Origin: Variovorax sp. J2L1-78
GTDB taxonomy: Bacteria; Pseudomonadota; Gammaproteobacteria; Burkholderiales; Burkholderiaceae_C
DNA length: 64,000 bases
Direction of reading: 5' to 3'
Assembly: GCF_030317205.1 (NCBI RefSeq)
Contig: NZ_JASZYB010000002.1
Coordinates: 300,501-364,500 of the forward strand
Positions within the stretch are counted from its first letter, which is position 1; each line of letters begins with the position of its first letter. The notes beneath the pieces were generated by a model. The model was not told the origin of the DNA and made no database searches. It worked only from the letters and a program-made list of their open reading frames with translations. Position numbers and translations under genes: made by a program. Shown here in pieces: positions 1 to 14,031 of the stretch.

Positions 1-839
1 GCGCTGTCGCCCGCCTCCGCCGCCTCGACCGCCATGCGCGCAATGGCGGGCCCGGCCGCCATCACCTCCACGCAGCCGACGTTGCCGCAGTGGCAGCGCG
101 GGCCTTCCTGGTCGACGCAGATGTGGCCCACGTCGCCGGCCGAACCGGCCGCGCCACGGTACACCTCGCCATGGCAGACGATGCCGCAGCCGATGCCGGT
201 GCCGACCTTGATGACGAGGAAGTTGCTCAAGGTGCGCTTGAGGCGCCAGAGCTCGCCCAGCGCCATCAGGTTGACGTCGTTGTCGACGAAAACGGGCGCC
301 GCATAGTCTTCGCGCAGCGCCTCGCGGATCGAGAAGCCGTCCCAGGCCGGCATCAGCGGCGGGTTCACGAGCTGGCCGATCTGGAAGTTCACCGGCCCAG
401 GCACGCCGATGCCGATGCCCATCACCTTCGACGCGTCGAGCCCGCACTGCGCCAGCAGCTCACGCATCAGCACCCGCACCCGCGCCAGCACGACGCCGGG
501 CCCCTGGAGCACGTCGGCCGCTTCGGCGCATTGGGCGAGCGGCCGCAGGTCGGGGCCGAGCACGGCGAGGTCGAGGCTGGTGGCGCCGATGTCGATGCCC
601 ACCAACACGCCGAGCGTGCCATTGAGTTGCAGGTGCTCGGCGCGGCGGCCGCCCGAGGAGCGCTGCAAACCGGCTTCGGCCAGCAGGCCCTGGTCGACCA
701 GGCCGGCGATCAGCGCGTTGGCCTTGCTCTTGGAGAAGCCGAGCTGCTCGGCCATGCCATGGCGCGAGCCGCCCGCCGACCAAAAGGTCGTCTCGAGCAG
801 CTGCATCTCGTCGGCCGTCAGGCCGCGCCAGCGTTCCAT
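1..839 (-). CDS. ROK family transcriptional regulator / sugar kinase-like protein (partial)
   Basis: The start codon is at 837-839 and the 3' end lies outside the window, so about 279 N-terminal codons are visible. Residues 1-70 form a winged helix-turn-helix domain (FSKSKANALIAGL). A ROK fold follows: nucleotide-loop motif GIDIGAT, VDNDVN with the Asp usual in ROK proteins, and GTGIGCG. The Cys/His zinc motif RCHCGNVGCVEV is typical of NagC/Mlc-type ROK repressors. A sugar-responsive DNA-binding repressor is therefore more likely than a plain kinase. The ligand cannot be deduced. It is transcribed in the same direction as the atp operon but lies beyond that operon's terminator. Confidence 0.85.
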   Translation of the reverse strand, partial: MERWRGLTADEMQLLETTFWSAGGSRHGMAEQLGFSKSKANALIAGLVDQGLLAEAGLQRSSGGRRAEHLQLNGTLGVLVGIDIGATSLDLAVLGPDLRPLAQCAEAADVLQGPGVVLARVRVLMRELLAQCGLDASKVMGIGIGVPGPVNFQIGQLVNPPLMPAWDGFSIREALREDYAAPVFVDNDVNLMALGELWRLKRTLSNFLVIKVGTGIGCGIVCHGEVYRGAAGSAGDVGHICVDQEGPRCHCGNVGCVEVMAAGPAIARMAVEAAEAGDS

Positions 840-985
840 GGGTTTGTCTCCGTCTCTCGCGCCGGCATCGGATGGCCGAGGCGGAAGCCGGATACTAGAG
901 AGCCCGCTTCAGCCGGACAAGGCTGAACTTCGACCATTTACAGGCCAAACTTCGTTTGCATTTCTTCGGCTTCGACCGCGCCAAT

Positions 986-1009
986 GAAAAAGCCGCCCGG
1001 AGGCGGCTT
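986..1009 (-). terminator. Rho-independent terminator of the atp operon
   Basis: On the minus strand a GCCGCC/GGCGGC stem with a tetraloop is followed by a run of five T. It lies about 20 bases past the atpC stop codon, as expected for the end of the ATP synthase operon. Confidence 0.85.
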
Positions 1010-1030
1010 CGTCGCAGACGGCGAACCGTC

Positions 1031-1450
1031 TTACTTCTTCTGGCGGTACTTGCGCAGCGCAGCGATCTGCGCGGCCATCACGGCCAGTTCCGACTGTGCC
1101 ATCGCGATGTCGATGTCGCTCTTGGCGTTCTTCAGCGCTTCCTCGGCCGCGGCCTTGGCGGCGTTGGCCTTCTCGTCGTCGAGGTCCTTGCCGCGGATCG
1201 CGGTGTCGGACAGCACGGTGACGGTGTTCGGCTGCACTTCCAGAATGCCACCGGCCACGAAGACGAATTCCTCGCCGCCGTCGGCCGTCTCGATGCGCAC
1301 GGCACCGGGGCGGATGCGCGTGATCAGCGGGGTGTGGCGCGGGTAGATGCCGAGCTCGCCGGCTTCACCGGGCAGCGCGACGAACTTGGCCTCGCCCGAG
1401 AAGATCGACTCTTCCGCGCTGACCACGTCGACGTGAATGGTGTTTGCCAT
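1031..1450 (-). CDS. atpC: F1Fo ATP synthase subunit epsilon
   Basis: This 139-residue protein has the usual epsilon length. It begins with the conserved N-terminal beta-sandwich ([17 protein letters not shown], then [16 protein letters not shown]) and ends with the Ala/Lys-rich two-helix domain that can inhibit ATP hydrolysis. Epsilon sits on the central stalk with gamma and couples F1 rotation to Fo. It is the last gene of the operon, 18 bases after atpD, and is followed by a strong terminator. Confidence 0.97.
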   Translation of the reverse strand: MANTIHVDVVSAEESIFSGEAKFVALPGEAGELGIYPRHTPLITRIRPGAVRIETADGGEEFVFVAGGILEVQPNTVTVLSDTAIRGKDLDDEKANAAKAAAEEALKNAKSDIDIAMAQSELAVMAAQIAALRKYRQKK

Positions 1451-1468
1451 GTGCTTTCCTCGGCCGCT

Positions 1469-2896
<1,428 letters not shown>

Positions 2897-2930
2897 TTAA
2901 TTTTTGAATCTGGTTGACGTCGAGACTGGC

Positions 2931-3806
2931 TCAGACGCCGGCGGCCGCCGCAGCGCCCGACACGATTTCCGACAGCTCTTTGGTGATGCCGGCCTGGCGG
3001 GTCTTGTTGTAGACCAGCTTGAGTTCGGCGATCACGTTGCCGGCGTTGTCGGTGGCGGACTTCATGGCCACCATGCGCGCGGACTGCTCCGACGCCATGT
3101 TCTCGGCCACCGCCTGGTACACCAGCGACTCCGCATAGCGCACCAGCAGTTCGTCGATCACGCTCGCTGCGTCGGGCTCGTAGATGTAGTCCCACGCATG
3201 CTGGCCCTTCTCGGCCTTCAGCGTGTCGGCCGCGAGCGGCAACAGCTGCTCGACCACCGACTCCTGGCGCATCGTGTTGATGAACTTGGTGTAGCAGAGG
3301 TAGACCGCATTGACCTTGCCTTCGGCATACGCGTCGAGCAGCACCTTCACCGGGCCGATCAGCTTGTCGAGGTGCGGCGTGTCGCCCAGCTGGGTGACAT
3401 GCGACACCACGCGAGCGCCGATGCGGTTCAGGAAGCCGAGGCCCTTGTTGCCGATGGCCACCGCCTCGACCGCCACGCCGGCCGCCTGCTGCTCGCGCAG
3501 CTTGGTGGTCAGCGCGCGCAGCACGTTGGTGTTCATGCCGCCGCACAGGCCCTTGTCGGTCGTCACCAGGATGTAGCCCGCCGCCTTCGCATCGTTCGTC
3601 TTCATGAACGCGTGCGTGTACTCCGGGTTGGCCTGGCCGAGGTTCGCCGCGATGGTGCGGATCTTCTCGCTGTACGGACGCGCGGCGCGCATGCGCTCCT
3701 GCGCCTTGCGCATCTTCGACGCGGCCACCATTTCCATGGCCTTGGTGATCTTCTTGGTGTTCTCCACCGATTTGATCTTGCCGCGGATTTCCTTGCCGGC
3801 TGCCAT
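2931..3806 (-). CDS. atpG: F1Fo ATP synthase subunit gamma
   Basis: Central-stalk rotor subunit, 291 residues, of normal family length. The N-terminal helix starts [20 protein letters not shown] and the C-terminal helix carries the conserved [19 protein letters not shown] signature. [10 protein letters not shown] is another conserved gamma motif. It lies between atpA and atpD in the canonical order. Confidence 0.97.
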   Translation of the reverse strand: MAAGKEIRGKIKSVENTKKITKAMEMVAASKMRKAQERMRAARPYSEKIRTIAANLGQANPEYTHAFMKTNDAKAAGYILVTTDKGLCGGMNTNVLRALTTKLREQQAAGVAVEAVAIGNKGLGFLNRIGARVVSHVTQLGDTPHLDKLIGPVKVLLDAYAEGKVNAVYLCYTKFINTMRQESVVEQLLPLAADTLKAEKGQHAWDYIYEPDAASVIDELLVRYAESLVYQAVAENMASEQSARMVAMKSATDNAGNVIAELKLVYNKTRQAGITKELSEIVSGAAAAAGV

Positions 3807-3838
3807 AGATGCTCCTTAAGCCTTGCTGTCGATCGCCA

Positions 3839-5392
<1,554 letters not shown>

Positions 5393-5437
5393 GACTCTTT
5401 CCTTCTTTCAATAAATGGGGCCAACCGCCTCGCCGCA

Positions 5438-5968
5438 TCAAGCGGTGAGCGCTGCTTTCATTTGCTCGAGACGCGCCTTGACGGACGTGTCGAGGACTTC
5501 ATCGCCCACCACGGCGCGGATGCCGCCGATGAGCGACGGGTCGAGTTCGACCCGCGTGTTCAGCTTGCGGCCGAAGCGGCGTTCCAGCGACTCGGCCACG
5601 GTCTTGAGACCGGCCTCGTCGATCGGGAAGGCGCTGTAGACCACGGCATCCGACGCGCCGCGCTGGACGTTCTTCAGCAGACGGAACTGGACGGCGACCT
5701 CGGGCAGCGCGGCCAGACGACCGTTGTCGATCACGGTGCGCAGGAAGTTCTGGCCGGCAGCCGGAAGGCCGTTGGACACGAACCCCGACACCAGGTCGAA
5801 CACCTGTTCGGGCGCAACCTTCGGGTCGGAAGCGAACTGCAGCAGCTGCGGGTTGCCAGCGACGGCGGCGAGCTGGTCGAGCCAGCCGGCCGCGCCGTCG
5901 AGGTCGCTTGCCGATGCCTGGAACAGCGCTTCGGCGTAAGGACGGGCGATGGTGGCGAGTTCGGCCAT
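5438..5968 (-). CDS. atpH: F1Fo ATP synthase subunit delta
   Basis: Peripheral-stalk subunit of 176 residues that links the b subunits to the top of F1. It begins [17 protein letters not shown] and carries the C-terminal delta signature with [22 protein letters not shown]. It follows atpF after only 7 bases, consistent with co-translation. Confidence 0.96.
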   Translation of the reverse strand: MAELATIARPYAEALFQASASDLDGAAGWLDQLAAVAGNPQLLQFASDPKVAPEQVFDLVSGFVSNGLPAAGQNFLRTVIDNGRLAALPEVAVQFRLLKNVQRGASDAVVYSAFPIDEAGLKTVAESLERRFGRKLNTRVELDPSLIGGIRAVVGDEVLDTSVKARLEQMKAALTA

Positions 5969-5975
5969 GTCGTCC

Positions 5976-6446
5976 TCAGAGCTCGGTCTTCAGGCGGTCG
6001 AGCAGGTCGGCGTGGACGCCGGCGTTGACTTCCTTGCGGAGAATCTGCTCGGCACCCTTGACGGCCAGCGCGGCGACCTGCTCGCGCAGGACCTCGCGGG
6101 CACGCACCGATTGCTGCTCGGCTTCGGCGTGCGCGGCGGCCACGATCTTGTTGGCCTCCGAGGTTGCACGGCCCTTGGCCTCTTCGACGATCTGCTGGGC
6201 ACGGCGCTCGGCGTCGGCCAGCAGGTTGGTCGTCTCGTTGCGGGACTTCACCAGTTCCTGCTCGACGCGCTGATTGGCAGAAGCGAGTTCCGCCTTGGCC
6301 TTCTCGGCGGCCGCCAGGCCCGCGGCGATCTTTTGTGCGCGTTCATCCAGCGCCTTCGCGATGGGCGGCCACACGAATTTCATCGTGAACAGCACCAGCA
6401 GCAGGAAGACGATGGCCTGAACGAACAGGGTCGCGTTGATACTCAC
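5976..6446 (-). CDS. atpF: F1Fo ATP synthase subunit b
   Basis: Peripheral-stalk subunit b, 156 residues. One N-terminal membrane helix ([19 protein letters not shown]) is followed by a long charged Ala/Glu/Lys-rich helix that would form a coiled coil. The start codon is GTG, with AAGG about 7 bases upstream. Only one b-type gene is present, as in other non-photosynthetic bacteria. Confidence 0.96.
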   Translation of the reverse strand: MSINATLFVQAIVFLLLVLFTMKFVWPPIAKALDERAQKIAAGLAAAEKAKAELASANQRVEQELVKSRNETTNLLADAERRAQQIVEEAKGRATSEANKIVAAAHAEAEQQSVRAREVLREQVAALAVKGAEQILRKEVNAGVHADLLDRLKTEL

Positions 6447-6479
6447 GGCAACACCTTTCTTGAGTGGCGTTGAACGGGA

Positions 6480-6758
<279 letters not shown>

Positions 6759-6813
6759 TTAGATTACAGATGAAAGCGAAAAGAAAAAACGAAAACGAGA
6801 AGGGTAACCAGGC

Positions 6814-7695
<882 letters not shown>

Positions 7696-7714
7696 TCAGC
7701 GTCTCTTTAAAGAA

Positions 7715-8188
7715 TCAAATCCGGTTCAACAATCTGGGCCGCACCACGAGGGCGACCCAGTACATCTTCATCGCTGCCACGATGCCAGCCAGCATTGCCA
7801 GCCAACTCAGGTCGCCGATCACCCAGGGCGCCGCCGCCAGAAAGGCCACGGTCAACGCCAGCTTGATCAGCTCCCAGACAAAAAACCTCAGCATGGCGGC
7901 CGACGGATGCCCCGCCTGCGTGCCCCTCATCGCACCCCGGACAAACAAAGCCGCCGGAATCGCCACTGCCAATGCCCCGTAAAGTGCCGACACGCCGGCC
8001 ACCGGCCGACCCGTCCAAACCCAAGCGATGCCTGCCACGACCAGTCCTGCGACCACCTGGGCCACGATCACCCACCAGGGCGAAGGTTCGGGATTGGCAT
8101 CGCGCAGCTGCTGCGCCTGTTCGGCGGTGAGCGGCTTGAAATCGGCGTCTTCGACATCCATCTCGGACTCTGGCGTGCTTGTTGTCAT
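7715..8188 (-). CDS. atpI: ATP synthase subunit I (AtpI-like)
   Basis: First gene of the atp operon, 157 residues from the ATG at 8188 (a GTG at 8200 is in frame). A polar N-terminus rich in Asp/Glu precedes four predicted membrane helices, beginning at WVIVAQVVAGLVVAGIAWVW. AtpI proteins help assemble the c-ring and diverge strongly in sequence, so the call rests on topology, size and position before atpB. Confidence 0.8.
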   Translation of the reverse strand: MTTSTPESEMDVEDADFKPLTAEQAQQLRDANPEPSPWWVIVAQVVAGLVVAGIAWVWTGRPVAGVSALYGALAVAIPAALFVRGAMRGTQAGHPSAAMLRFFVWELIKLALTVAFLAAAPWVIGDLSWLAMLAGIVAAMKMYWVALVVRPRLLNRI

Positions 8189-8241
8189 GGTTGTGTGCAC
8201 TGCCGGTGGCCGAAGGCTGCCTAAAATTTACAAAGCCATTG

Positions 8242-8270
8242 ATTATAAGTAAAAACCCCTTGCATTCCGC
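8242..8270 (-). promoter_or_regulatory. Putative atp operon promoter
   Basis: A perfect -10 hexamer TATAAT (8242-8247, minus strand, preceded by ACT) lies about 55 bases upstream of the atpI start. No good -35 box is seen at 16-18 bases, so other activators or an extended -10 may contribute. The 138-base gap to the divergent DUF493 gene is otherwise featureless. Confidence 0.4.
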
Positions 8271-8326
8271 CATGACCAAGCACATCAACGGGGAACTTCC
8301 ACTGCTTGACACCATCACCGACGCCC

Positions 8327-8629
8327 ATGACGACTCCAGCCCCGACGCCTGACACCCCGACCGACATCCGCAAGGAGTCGCTGATCGAGTACCCCTCCCT
8401 GTTCCCGATCAAGGTGATGGGCGCCAAGGTCGACGGCTTCGTCCATGCGGTCACGCAGGTCGCCGAGAAGTTCGACCCGCAGTTCGACGCCAGCACGATC
8501 GAGCTGCGCACCAGCAAGGAAGGCAACTACCTGGGCGTGACCATCACCGTGACGGCCACCAGCCGCGAGCAGCTCGACGACATCTACCGCACCTTGTCGT
8601 CGCATCCGATGGTGAAGGTGGTGCTTTGA
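8327..8629 (+). CDS. DUF493 family protein (YbeD-like)
   Basis: Small protein of 100 residues if started at ATG 8327; a TTG at 8306 would add seven residues. It contains the DUF493 core: [11 protein letters not shown], then a central [16 protein letters not shown] and the end [22 protein letters not shown]. The family is a ferredoxin-like fold of unclear function, often encoded directly before lipB. Here its stop overlaps the lipB TTG start by four bases (TTGA), suggesting translational coupling with lipoate synthesis. Confidence 0.9.
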   Translation: MTTPAPTPDTPTDIRKESLIEYPSLFPIKVMGAKVDGFVHAVTQVAEKFDPQFDASTIELRTSKEGNYLGVTITVTATSREQLDDIYRTLSSHPMVKVVL

Positions 8630-9318
8630 CCCTGGCCGTGCGGCCCACGCTGGCGCCGACGCTGCTCGGCCACGTCGAGTACCTGGAGACCTACGACGCG
8701 ATGCGACGCTTCGCCGCCGAGCGCGGCGAGCACACGCCCGACGTGCTGTGGCTGTGCGAGCACCCCCCGGTCTTCACGCAGGGCCTGGCCGGCAAGGCCG
8801 ACCACCTGCTGAACCCCGGCGCGATCCCGGTCGTCCAGACCGACCGGGGTGGGCAGGTGACGTACCACGGCCCGGGGCAGGTGGTGGCCTATCCGTTGCT
8901 CGACCTGCGCCGCACCGGCTACTTCGTGAAGGAGTACGTCTACCGCATCGAGGAATCGGTGCTCCGCACGCTGGCGCACTTCGGCGTGACGGGGCACCGC
9001 GTGGCCGGGTCGCCCGGCATCTACGTGCGGCTGGACGACCCGTTCTCCCATGCCGCGCTGACCGGCCCCTTCTCGCCGGCGGACCCGTTCCGCGGCCTCG
9101 GCAAGATCGCCGCGCTGGGCATCAAGGTGGCGCGTCATGGCACGTACCACGGCGTGTCCTTCAATGTCGCGATGGACCTGGAACCCTTCTCCCGCATCAA
9201 CCCTTGCGGCTACGCAGGGCTGCGAACGGTCGACCTTTCTACAATCGGGGTCCACATCCCCTGGGAAGAAGCCGCGCACGTGCTGAGCCAGAAGCTCGTC
9301 ACCTACCTGGCGCCTTGA
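8626..9318 (+). CDS. lipB: Octanoyl-(acyl-carrier-protein) transferase
   Basis: Moves the octanoyl group from ACP to apo-lipoyl domains, the first step of lipoate assembly. The conserved [13 protein letters not shown] segment, the catalytic Lys in GLGKIAALG and the nucleophile Cys in [10 protein letters not shown] are present. The start is a TTG overlapping the previous stop; a GTG at 8638 is an alternative. lipA follows after 8 bases. Confidence 0.96.
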   Translation: MTLAVRPTLAPTLLGHVEYLETYDAMRRFAAERGEHTPDVLWLCEHPPVFTQGLAGKADHLLNPGAIPVVQTDRGGQVTYHGPGQVVAYPLLDLRRTGYFVKEYVYRIEESVLRTLAHFGVTGHRVAGSPGIYVRLDDPFSHAALTGPFSPADPFRGLGKIAALGIKVARHGTYHGVSFNVAMDLEPFSRINPCGYAGLRTVDLSTIGVHIPWEEAAHVLSQKLVTYLAP

Positions 9319-9326
9319 GAGCCCCT

Positions 9327-10307
9327 ATGAGCACCACCGAAGTCGTCCGCGAGGCGCAAAGCGCCGAAAACTACAACCCGCTGGCCAAGCAGAAGGCCGG
9401 CGCCAAGCTGTCGCGCATCCCGGTGAAGGTGGTCCAGGGCGAGATGCTCAAGAAGCCGGAATGGATCCGCGTGAAGGCCGGCTCGCCGACCACGCGTTTC
9501 TACGAGATCAAGCAGATCCTGCGCGAGAACAACCTCCACACGGTGTGCGAGGAAGCCTCCTGCCCGAACATCGGCGAATGCTTCGGCAAGGGCACGGCGA
9601 CGTTCATGATCATGGGCGACAAGTGCACGCGCCGCTGCCCGTTCTGCGACGTCGGCCACGGGCGGCCCGACCCGCTCGACCAGGACGAGCCGCTGAATCT
9701 GGCGCGCACCATCGCCAAGCTGCGCCTGAAGTACGTGGTGATCACCAGCGTCGACCGCGACGACCTGCGCGACGGCGGCAGCGGCCACTTCGTCGAGTGC
9801 ATCCGCAACATCCGCGAGCTCTCGCCGATGACGCAGATCGAGATCCTGGTGCCCGACTTCCGCGGCCGCGACGACCGCGCACTGGAGATCCTCAAGGCCG
9901 CCCCGCCGGACGTGATGAACCACAACCTGGAGACCGCGCCGCGCCTCTACAAGGAAGCGCGCCCGGGCAGCGACTACCAGTTCAGCCTGAACCTGCTCAA
10001 GAAATTCAAGGCGCTGCACCCGAACGTGCCGACCAAGAGCGGCATCATGGTCGGCCTGGGCGAAACCGACGAAGAGATCCTGCAGGTGATGCGCGACATG
10101 CGCGCGCACGACATCGACATGCTGACCATCGGCCAGTACCTGTCGCCGTCGAACTCGCACCTGCCGGTGCGCCGCTACGTGCACCCCGATACCTTCAAGA
10201 TGTTCGAGGAAGAGGCCTACAAGATGGGCTTCAGCCACGCGGCCGTGGGCGCGATGGTGCGCTCGAGCTACCACGCCGACGAACAGGCGCACGCCGCCGG
10301 CGTCTGA
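9327..10307 (+). CDS. lipA: Lipoyl synthase
   Basis: Radical SAM enzyme that inserts two sulfurs into the octanoyl chain. The auxiliary-cluster motif [12 protein letters not shown] and the radical SAM motif CTRRCPFC are both intact, and the C-terminal region keeps the conserved R-S-S-Y ([10 protein letters not shown]) that ligates the auxiliary cluster. The 326-residue protein begins with the ATG at 9327 just after lipB, in the same operon. Confidence 0.98.
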   Translation: MSTTEVVREAQSAENYNPLAKQKAGAKLSRIPVKVVQGEMLKKPEWIRVKAGSPTTRFYEIKQILRENNLHTVCEEASCPNIGECFGKGTATFMIMGDKCTRRCPFCDVGHGRPDPLDQDEPLNLARTIAKLRLKYVVITSVDRDDLRDGGSGHFVECIRNIRELSPMTQIEILVPDFRGRDDRALEILKAAPPDVMNHNLETAPRLYKEARPGSDYQFSLNLLKKFKALHPNVPTKSGIMVGLGETDEEILQVMRDMRAHDIDMLTIGQYLSPSNSHLPVRRYVHPDTFKMFEEEAYKMGFSHAAVGAMVRSSYHADEQAHAAGV

Positions 10308-10317
10308 GGCCCGCGCC

Positions 10318-11007
10318 ATGGCCGCCGGTGGCACCCTGACGCTGCGCCACTACGGCGCATCGCACGGCAGCCATGCACACGACCACTTCCAGGTGCTGAT
10401 CGGCCTGGACGGCGTGCTCGAACTCGAGGTCGAAGGACGCGGCCGGCGCATCGCCGCTGGCGACGGCTGCGTGATCCCGCCGGGCGAGCGCCACGACTTC
10501 GGCGCCGACGGCAGCAGCCGCTGCCTGGTGCTCGACAGCACCCTGAGCGCCTGGGCGCAGCATGCCGGGCAGGCCACGCCGTCGCCCCAGGCGCGCGCCC
10601 TAGCGCAATGCCTCGCCCAGAGCGTCACACAGGACCACCCGCTGGCCACGCTCTACGGGCCCCTGCTGCTGCTCGAGGCCTGGCACGGCACGCCGACGCC
10701 GCGCAGCGCACGGCGCCCCGTCGACTGGGCCGCCCTCGCCGCCTGGGCGACCACCCGGCACGACGCACCGCTCGACGTCGCCGCGCTGGCGGCGCGCTGC
10801 TGCCTCAGTGCCAGCCAGTTCAACGCGCGCTGCCGCGACGAGATGGGCACGAGTGCGATGCACTGGCTGCGCGGCCTTCGGCTGGCGCAGGCGCGCGTAC
10901 TGCGCGACGCCGGCACCAGCGTCGCCGAGACGGCTCGCCGCACCGGCTACCGCTCACCCTCGGCGCTCACCGCCGCCCTGCGTCGCCAGGCTCAACCCGA
11001 CGGCTGA
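10318..11007 (+). CDS. AraC family transcriptional regulator
   Basis: 229 residues. An N-terminal cupin-like sensor (HAHDHFQVLIGLDGVLELEVEG around residues 20-40, and GCVIPPGERHDF) is followed by a C-terminal AraC double helix-turn-helix with SASQFNARCRDEMG and VAETARRTGYRSPSALT. It starts 10 bases after lipA and may be read through from it, though a link to lipoate is not evident. The ligand is unknown. Confidence 0.85.
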   Translation: MAAGGTLTLRHYGASHGSHAHDHFQVLIGLDGVLELEVEGRGRRIAAGDGCVIPPGERHDFGADGSSRCLVLDSTLSAWAQHAGQATPSPQARALAQCLAQSVTQDHPLATLYGPLLLLEAWHGTPTPRSARRPVDWAALAAWATTRHDAPLDVAALAARCCLSASQFNARCRDEMGTSAMHWLRGLRLAQARVLRDAGTSVAETARRTGYRSPSALTAALRRQAQPDG

Positions 11008-11071
11008 ACGAGGCGCGTTGCGCGACGATGCGCCGTCGCCATGCGACGACCGGGCCCTCTAAGCTCGGCGC

Positions 11072-11923
11072 ATGTCCCCCGCCACCCTGCTCGCGCTCGG
11101 CGCCATCGCCTTCTGGGCCACGCTCGCCTCGCTGGGCACCGCGCTCTCGCACGTGCCGCCCTTCCTCCTGACCGGGTTGGCCCTGGCGATCGGCAGCGTG
11201 CTGAGCCTGCCGCACCTGCTGCGCGATCGCCGCGCCTGGGCCGTGCCGCCGCGCACGCTGGCGCTGGGCCTCTACGGCCTGTTCGGTTTCCACTTCCTGC
11301 TCTTCGTCGCGCTGCGCCACGCGCCGCCGGTGGAGGCGAACCTGGTGAATTACCTGTGGCCGCTCTTCATGGTGGTGCTCGCCCCGCTGCTGCTCAAGGG
11401 CATCACGCTGCGACCGCTGCATGTGGTCGCGGCGCTGCTGGGCTTCGCCGGCGCGGCCATCGCCATCCTCGGCGCGCGTGGCGGCGGCGTGACGATGGGC
11501 GCCACGCCCGCGTACTGGGGTTTCGTGCCGGCGCTGGGCTCGGCTTTCATCTGGGCCAGTTATTCGCTGTGGACGCAGCGGGTGCCCGCCTTTCCAACGG
11601 CGGCGATCGGCCTGTTCGGGCTGGTGTCCGGTCTGCTGGCGCTGGGCTGCCACGCCGCACTGGAACCGTCGGTGACGCTGAGCACGCGCGACCTCGTGCT
11701 GATCGCGCTGTGCGGCCTCGGCCCGCTCGGCGCCGCCTTCTACCTGTGGGACATGGCCTTGAAGCGCGGCGATGCGCGGCAGATCGGCATCCTGAGCTAC
11801 CTCACGCCGCTGGCGTCGACCGGCCTGCTGCTGGTGCTGACCGGCCGACCGCTGTCATGGACGATCGCGCTGGCCGCTCTGATGATCATCTCGGCCGCCG
11901 TGATCGGCACGCGGGCCCGCTGA
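11072..11923 (+). CDS. EamA/DMT family exporter, YddG-like
   Basis: 283 residues with about ten hydrophobic helices. The motifs VNYLWP (helix 4 region), AFIWASYSLWTQR and the final ILSYLTPLASTGLL closely recall YddG, an aromatic amino acid exporter of the drug/metabolite transporter superfamily. The substrate assignment is an inference from these motifs. The last 69 bases overlap the 3' end of the histidine kinase gene on the opposite strand. Confidence 0.85.
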   Translation: MSPATLLALGAIAFWATLASLGTALSHVPPFLLTGLALAIGSVLSLPHLLRDRRAWAVPPRTLALGLYGLFGFHFLLFVALRHAPPVEANLVNYLWPLFMVVLAPLLLKGITLRPLHVVAALLGFAGAAIAILGARGGGVTMGATPAYWGFVPALGSAFIWASYSLWTQRVPAFPTAAIGLFGLVSGLLALGCHAALEPSVTLSTRDLVLIALCGLGPLGAAFYLWDMALKRGDARQIGILSYLTPLASTGLLLVLTGRPLSWTIALAALMIISAAVIGTRAR

Positions 11924-13267
11924 CACGCCCTCGGGCGGCAGGCGCACCTCGACGGCGAGCCCCGGCCGTGCCTGACGCACCTGCAGCGTGCCGCCATGCG
12001 CCTCCGCCACCAGCCGGCACAGGTACATGCCGAGCCCGACACCGCCGGTGGTGCGTTGCCGCGCACTGTCGGCGCGGAAGAAGGGCTCGGTGAGGTGCGC
12101 GAGCTGCGCATCGTCGACGCCCGGACCGAAGTCGCGCACCTCAAGCACGACGCCCCCATCGGCGGCAGGCCGCAGGCTCAACACCGGGGGCTGCACGGCC
12201 CCGGCGCCGTAGCGCTGCGCGTTGTCCAGCAGGTTGCGCACCAGGAGCCGCATGCGCGTGCGGTCGAGCGCCAGCGTCGGCAAGTTGTCTGCCAGATCGA
12301 GCCGCACCGTGACGGCGCCCGGCATTTCGCCCGCGCTGTCGCGGACCAGTGCGGCCAGGTCGACCGGTTCGCGGTGCAGGGCGGTGTGCGGGCCGGCCAG
12401 GCGCTCGCTTTCGAGCAGGTCGGTGATCAGGTCGCGCATCTCGTTGAGGTCGCGCAGCAGTGCGTCACGTTCGACCGCGCCCTCGTCGGTGGCGGGCAGC
12501 AGCTCGGCATTGAGCCGCGCGCGGGTGAGCGGCGAGCGCAGCTCGTGGCTGAGCGCCAGCAGCAGCGCGCGCTTGGCGTCGAGCATGCCGCGGATGTCGT
12601 GCGCCATCGTGTTGATGCGCTGTGCCAGGTCGCCCAGCTCATCGCGCCGCCGCAGCGGAATGGGCTGGTCGAAGTCGCCGCGGCCGAAGCGCTCGGCGCC
12701 GATGCGGATGTCGTCGAGCGGGCGCAGCAGCTTGCGCACATAGCCATAGGCGGCCAGGATGAGCGCAAGCAGCAGCGCCAGCGTCAGCCAGCCGATGCCG
12801 TGCGGCTTGTCCTGCCACGGCGAGGCGCCTAGGCCGAAGGTGACGACGTGGCCGTCCGCGGTGCTGCGGCGGAACCAGGCGTCGCGCGGCGCCCCGTCGC
12901 CGTCATCGCCCGTCGCCCGCCGGTCGTGCCGGTCGGACCACCAGCCGCGGCGGTCCTTGTCCGGGTGCGAGTCCCACTGCACCGTCGGCCCGTCGATGCG
13001 GATCGTGATCGGCAGCCGCGCGACCAGCGCCTGCGCACGCGCGATGTCGGGCGGACTGCCGATCTCGGCCACCAGGCGATCGGTGTAGTCGACCAGCAGC
13101 GGCTTGGCCGCGTCACGCCAGCCGGTCGTAAAGACGCGTTGCATGCCGCCCAGGAACACGACGCCCATGGCCAGCGCGAGCAGCACGAACACGGTGATGA
13201 GCCGCAGCCGCAGCGAATGCTTCCAGCGGTGCCGCCAGCGGCGCTCGGCGCTCGCGCGGCGCCTCAT
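11855..13267 (-). CDS. Two-component sensor histidine kinase
   Basis: 470 residues. Helix 1 (LRLITVFVLLALAMGVVFLGGM) and helix 2 (IGWLTLALLLALILAAYGYV) bracket a periplasmic domain rich in Asp/Arg. A HAMP-type linker (LLRPLDDIRIGAERFGRGDF), the phospho-acceptor His in ALSHELRSPLTRAR, an N box (RNLLDNAQRYG) and a G box (GVGLGMYLC) follow. The ATG overlaps the stop of the response regulator (ATGA). The C-terminal 25 or so residues past the ATPase domain are polar and overlap the YddG-like gene. Confidence 0.93.
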   Translation of the reverse strand: MRRRASAERRWRHRWKHSLRLRLITVFVLLALAMGVVFLGGMQRVFTTGWRDAAKPLLVDYTDRLVAEIGSPPDIARAQALVARLPITIRIDGPTVQWDSHPDKDRRGWWSDRHDRRATGDDGDGAPRDAWFRRSTADGHVVTFGLGASPWQDKPHGIGWLTLALLLALILAAYGYVRKLLRPLDDIRIGAERFGRGDFDQPIPLRRRDELGDLAQRINTMAHDIRGMLDAKRALLLALSHELRSPLTRARLNAELLPATDEGAVERDALLRDLNEMRDLITDLLESERLAGPHTALHREPVDLAALVRDSAGEMPGAVTVRLDLADNLPTLALDRTRMRLLVRNLLDNAQRYGAGAVQPPVLSLRPAADGGVVLEVRDFGPGVDDAQLAHLTEPFFRADSARQRTTGGVGLGMYLCRLVAEAHGGTLQVRQARPGLAVEVRLPPEGVSAGPRADHGGRDDHQSGQRDRP

Positions 13268-13944
13268 GGGGCGACGGCCAGTGCGTAGCCCGCGTTGCGC
13301 AGCGTCTTGATGCAGTCGAGTGGCTCGAGCTTCTTGCGCAGCCGGCTGATCACGATGTCGACGGCGCGCGTGTACAGCTCGGCCTCCTGGCCACGCAGCT
13401 GGTTCAGGATGTCGTCGCGGTTCCACACCTTGCCCGGCTGCCGCGCAAGCAATGCCAGCAACTCGAATTCGGTGCCGGTGAGCTCCACCCGCTCGCCCTG
13501 GCGCAGCACCTCGCGGCGGTCGAGGTCGACCACGAGTCCGTCGAAGACCAAGCGCTGCGGCGTCGCCGCCGGCACGGTGGGTTTGCGCTGTCGCCGCAGG
13601 ATGGTCTGCACGCGCGCCACCAGCTCGCGCGGCTCGAAGGGCTTGGGCAGGTAGTCGTCGGCACCGAGTTCGAGCCCGACCACCCGGTCCATCACGTCGC
13701 CCCGCGCCGTGAGCATCACGATGGGAATGTCGCTCTCCGCACGGATCGCGCGGCACAGTGCGAAGCCGTCCATCTCGGGCAGCATCACGTCGAGGATGGC
13801 GGCGTCGTAGTGCGCGGCCCGCAGCTTGGCCAGCCCGTCGCTCGGCCGCGTCGCACTGTCGAGCACGCAGTCGAAGCGCGCGAAGTAGGTGGCCAACGGC
13901 GCGGCCAGGTGTTCGTCGTCGTCGATCAGCAGGATGCGGGACAT
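13264..13944 (-). CDS. OmpR/PhoB family response regulator
   Basis: 226 residues: a receiver domain with acidic pocket IDDDEH, phospho-acceptor Asp in ILDVMLPEMDG, Thr in MLTARGD and Lys in LPKPFEPREL, then a winged-helix DNA-binding domain (ELTGTEFELLALLARQPGKV ... VDIVISRLRKKL). It is translationally coupled to the kinase downstream. The Spy-like lipoprotein gene just upstream suggests an envelope-stress or metal-sensing role similar to CpxRA systems (inference). Confidence 0.95.
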   Translation of the reverse strand: MSRILLIDDDEHLAAPLATYFARFDCVLDSATRPSDGLAKLRAAHYDAAILDVMLPEMDGFALCRAIRAESDIPIVMLTARGDVMDRVVGLELGADDYLPKPFEPRELVARVQTILRRQRKPTVPAATPQRLVFDGLVVDLDRREVLRQGERVELTGTEFELLALLARQPGKVWNRDDILNQLRGQEAELYTRAVDIVISRLRKKLEPLDCIKTLRNAGYALAVAP

Positions 13945-14031
13945 GAGCGGATTGTGCCTAGCGACGCCGGCCCACAGCAGGCCGGCGATCAGGCCCGCGG
14001 GCATCGGCGCAACGCGGCGCATGCGGCCACC

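Noticed and set aside
11855..13756. One long frame that would make a 633-residue regulator-kinase fusion
   Set aside because: The first 163 codons are an out-of-frame reading of the response regulator gene. ATGA coupling of two separate genes explains the region better.
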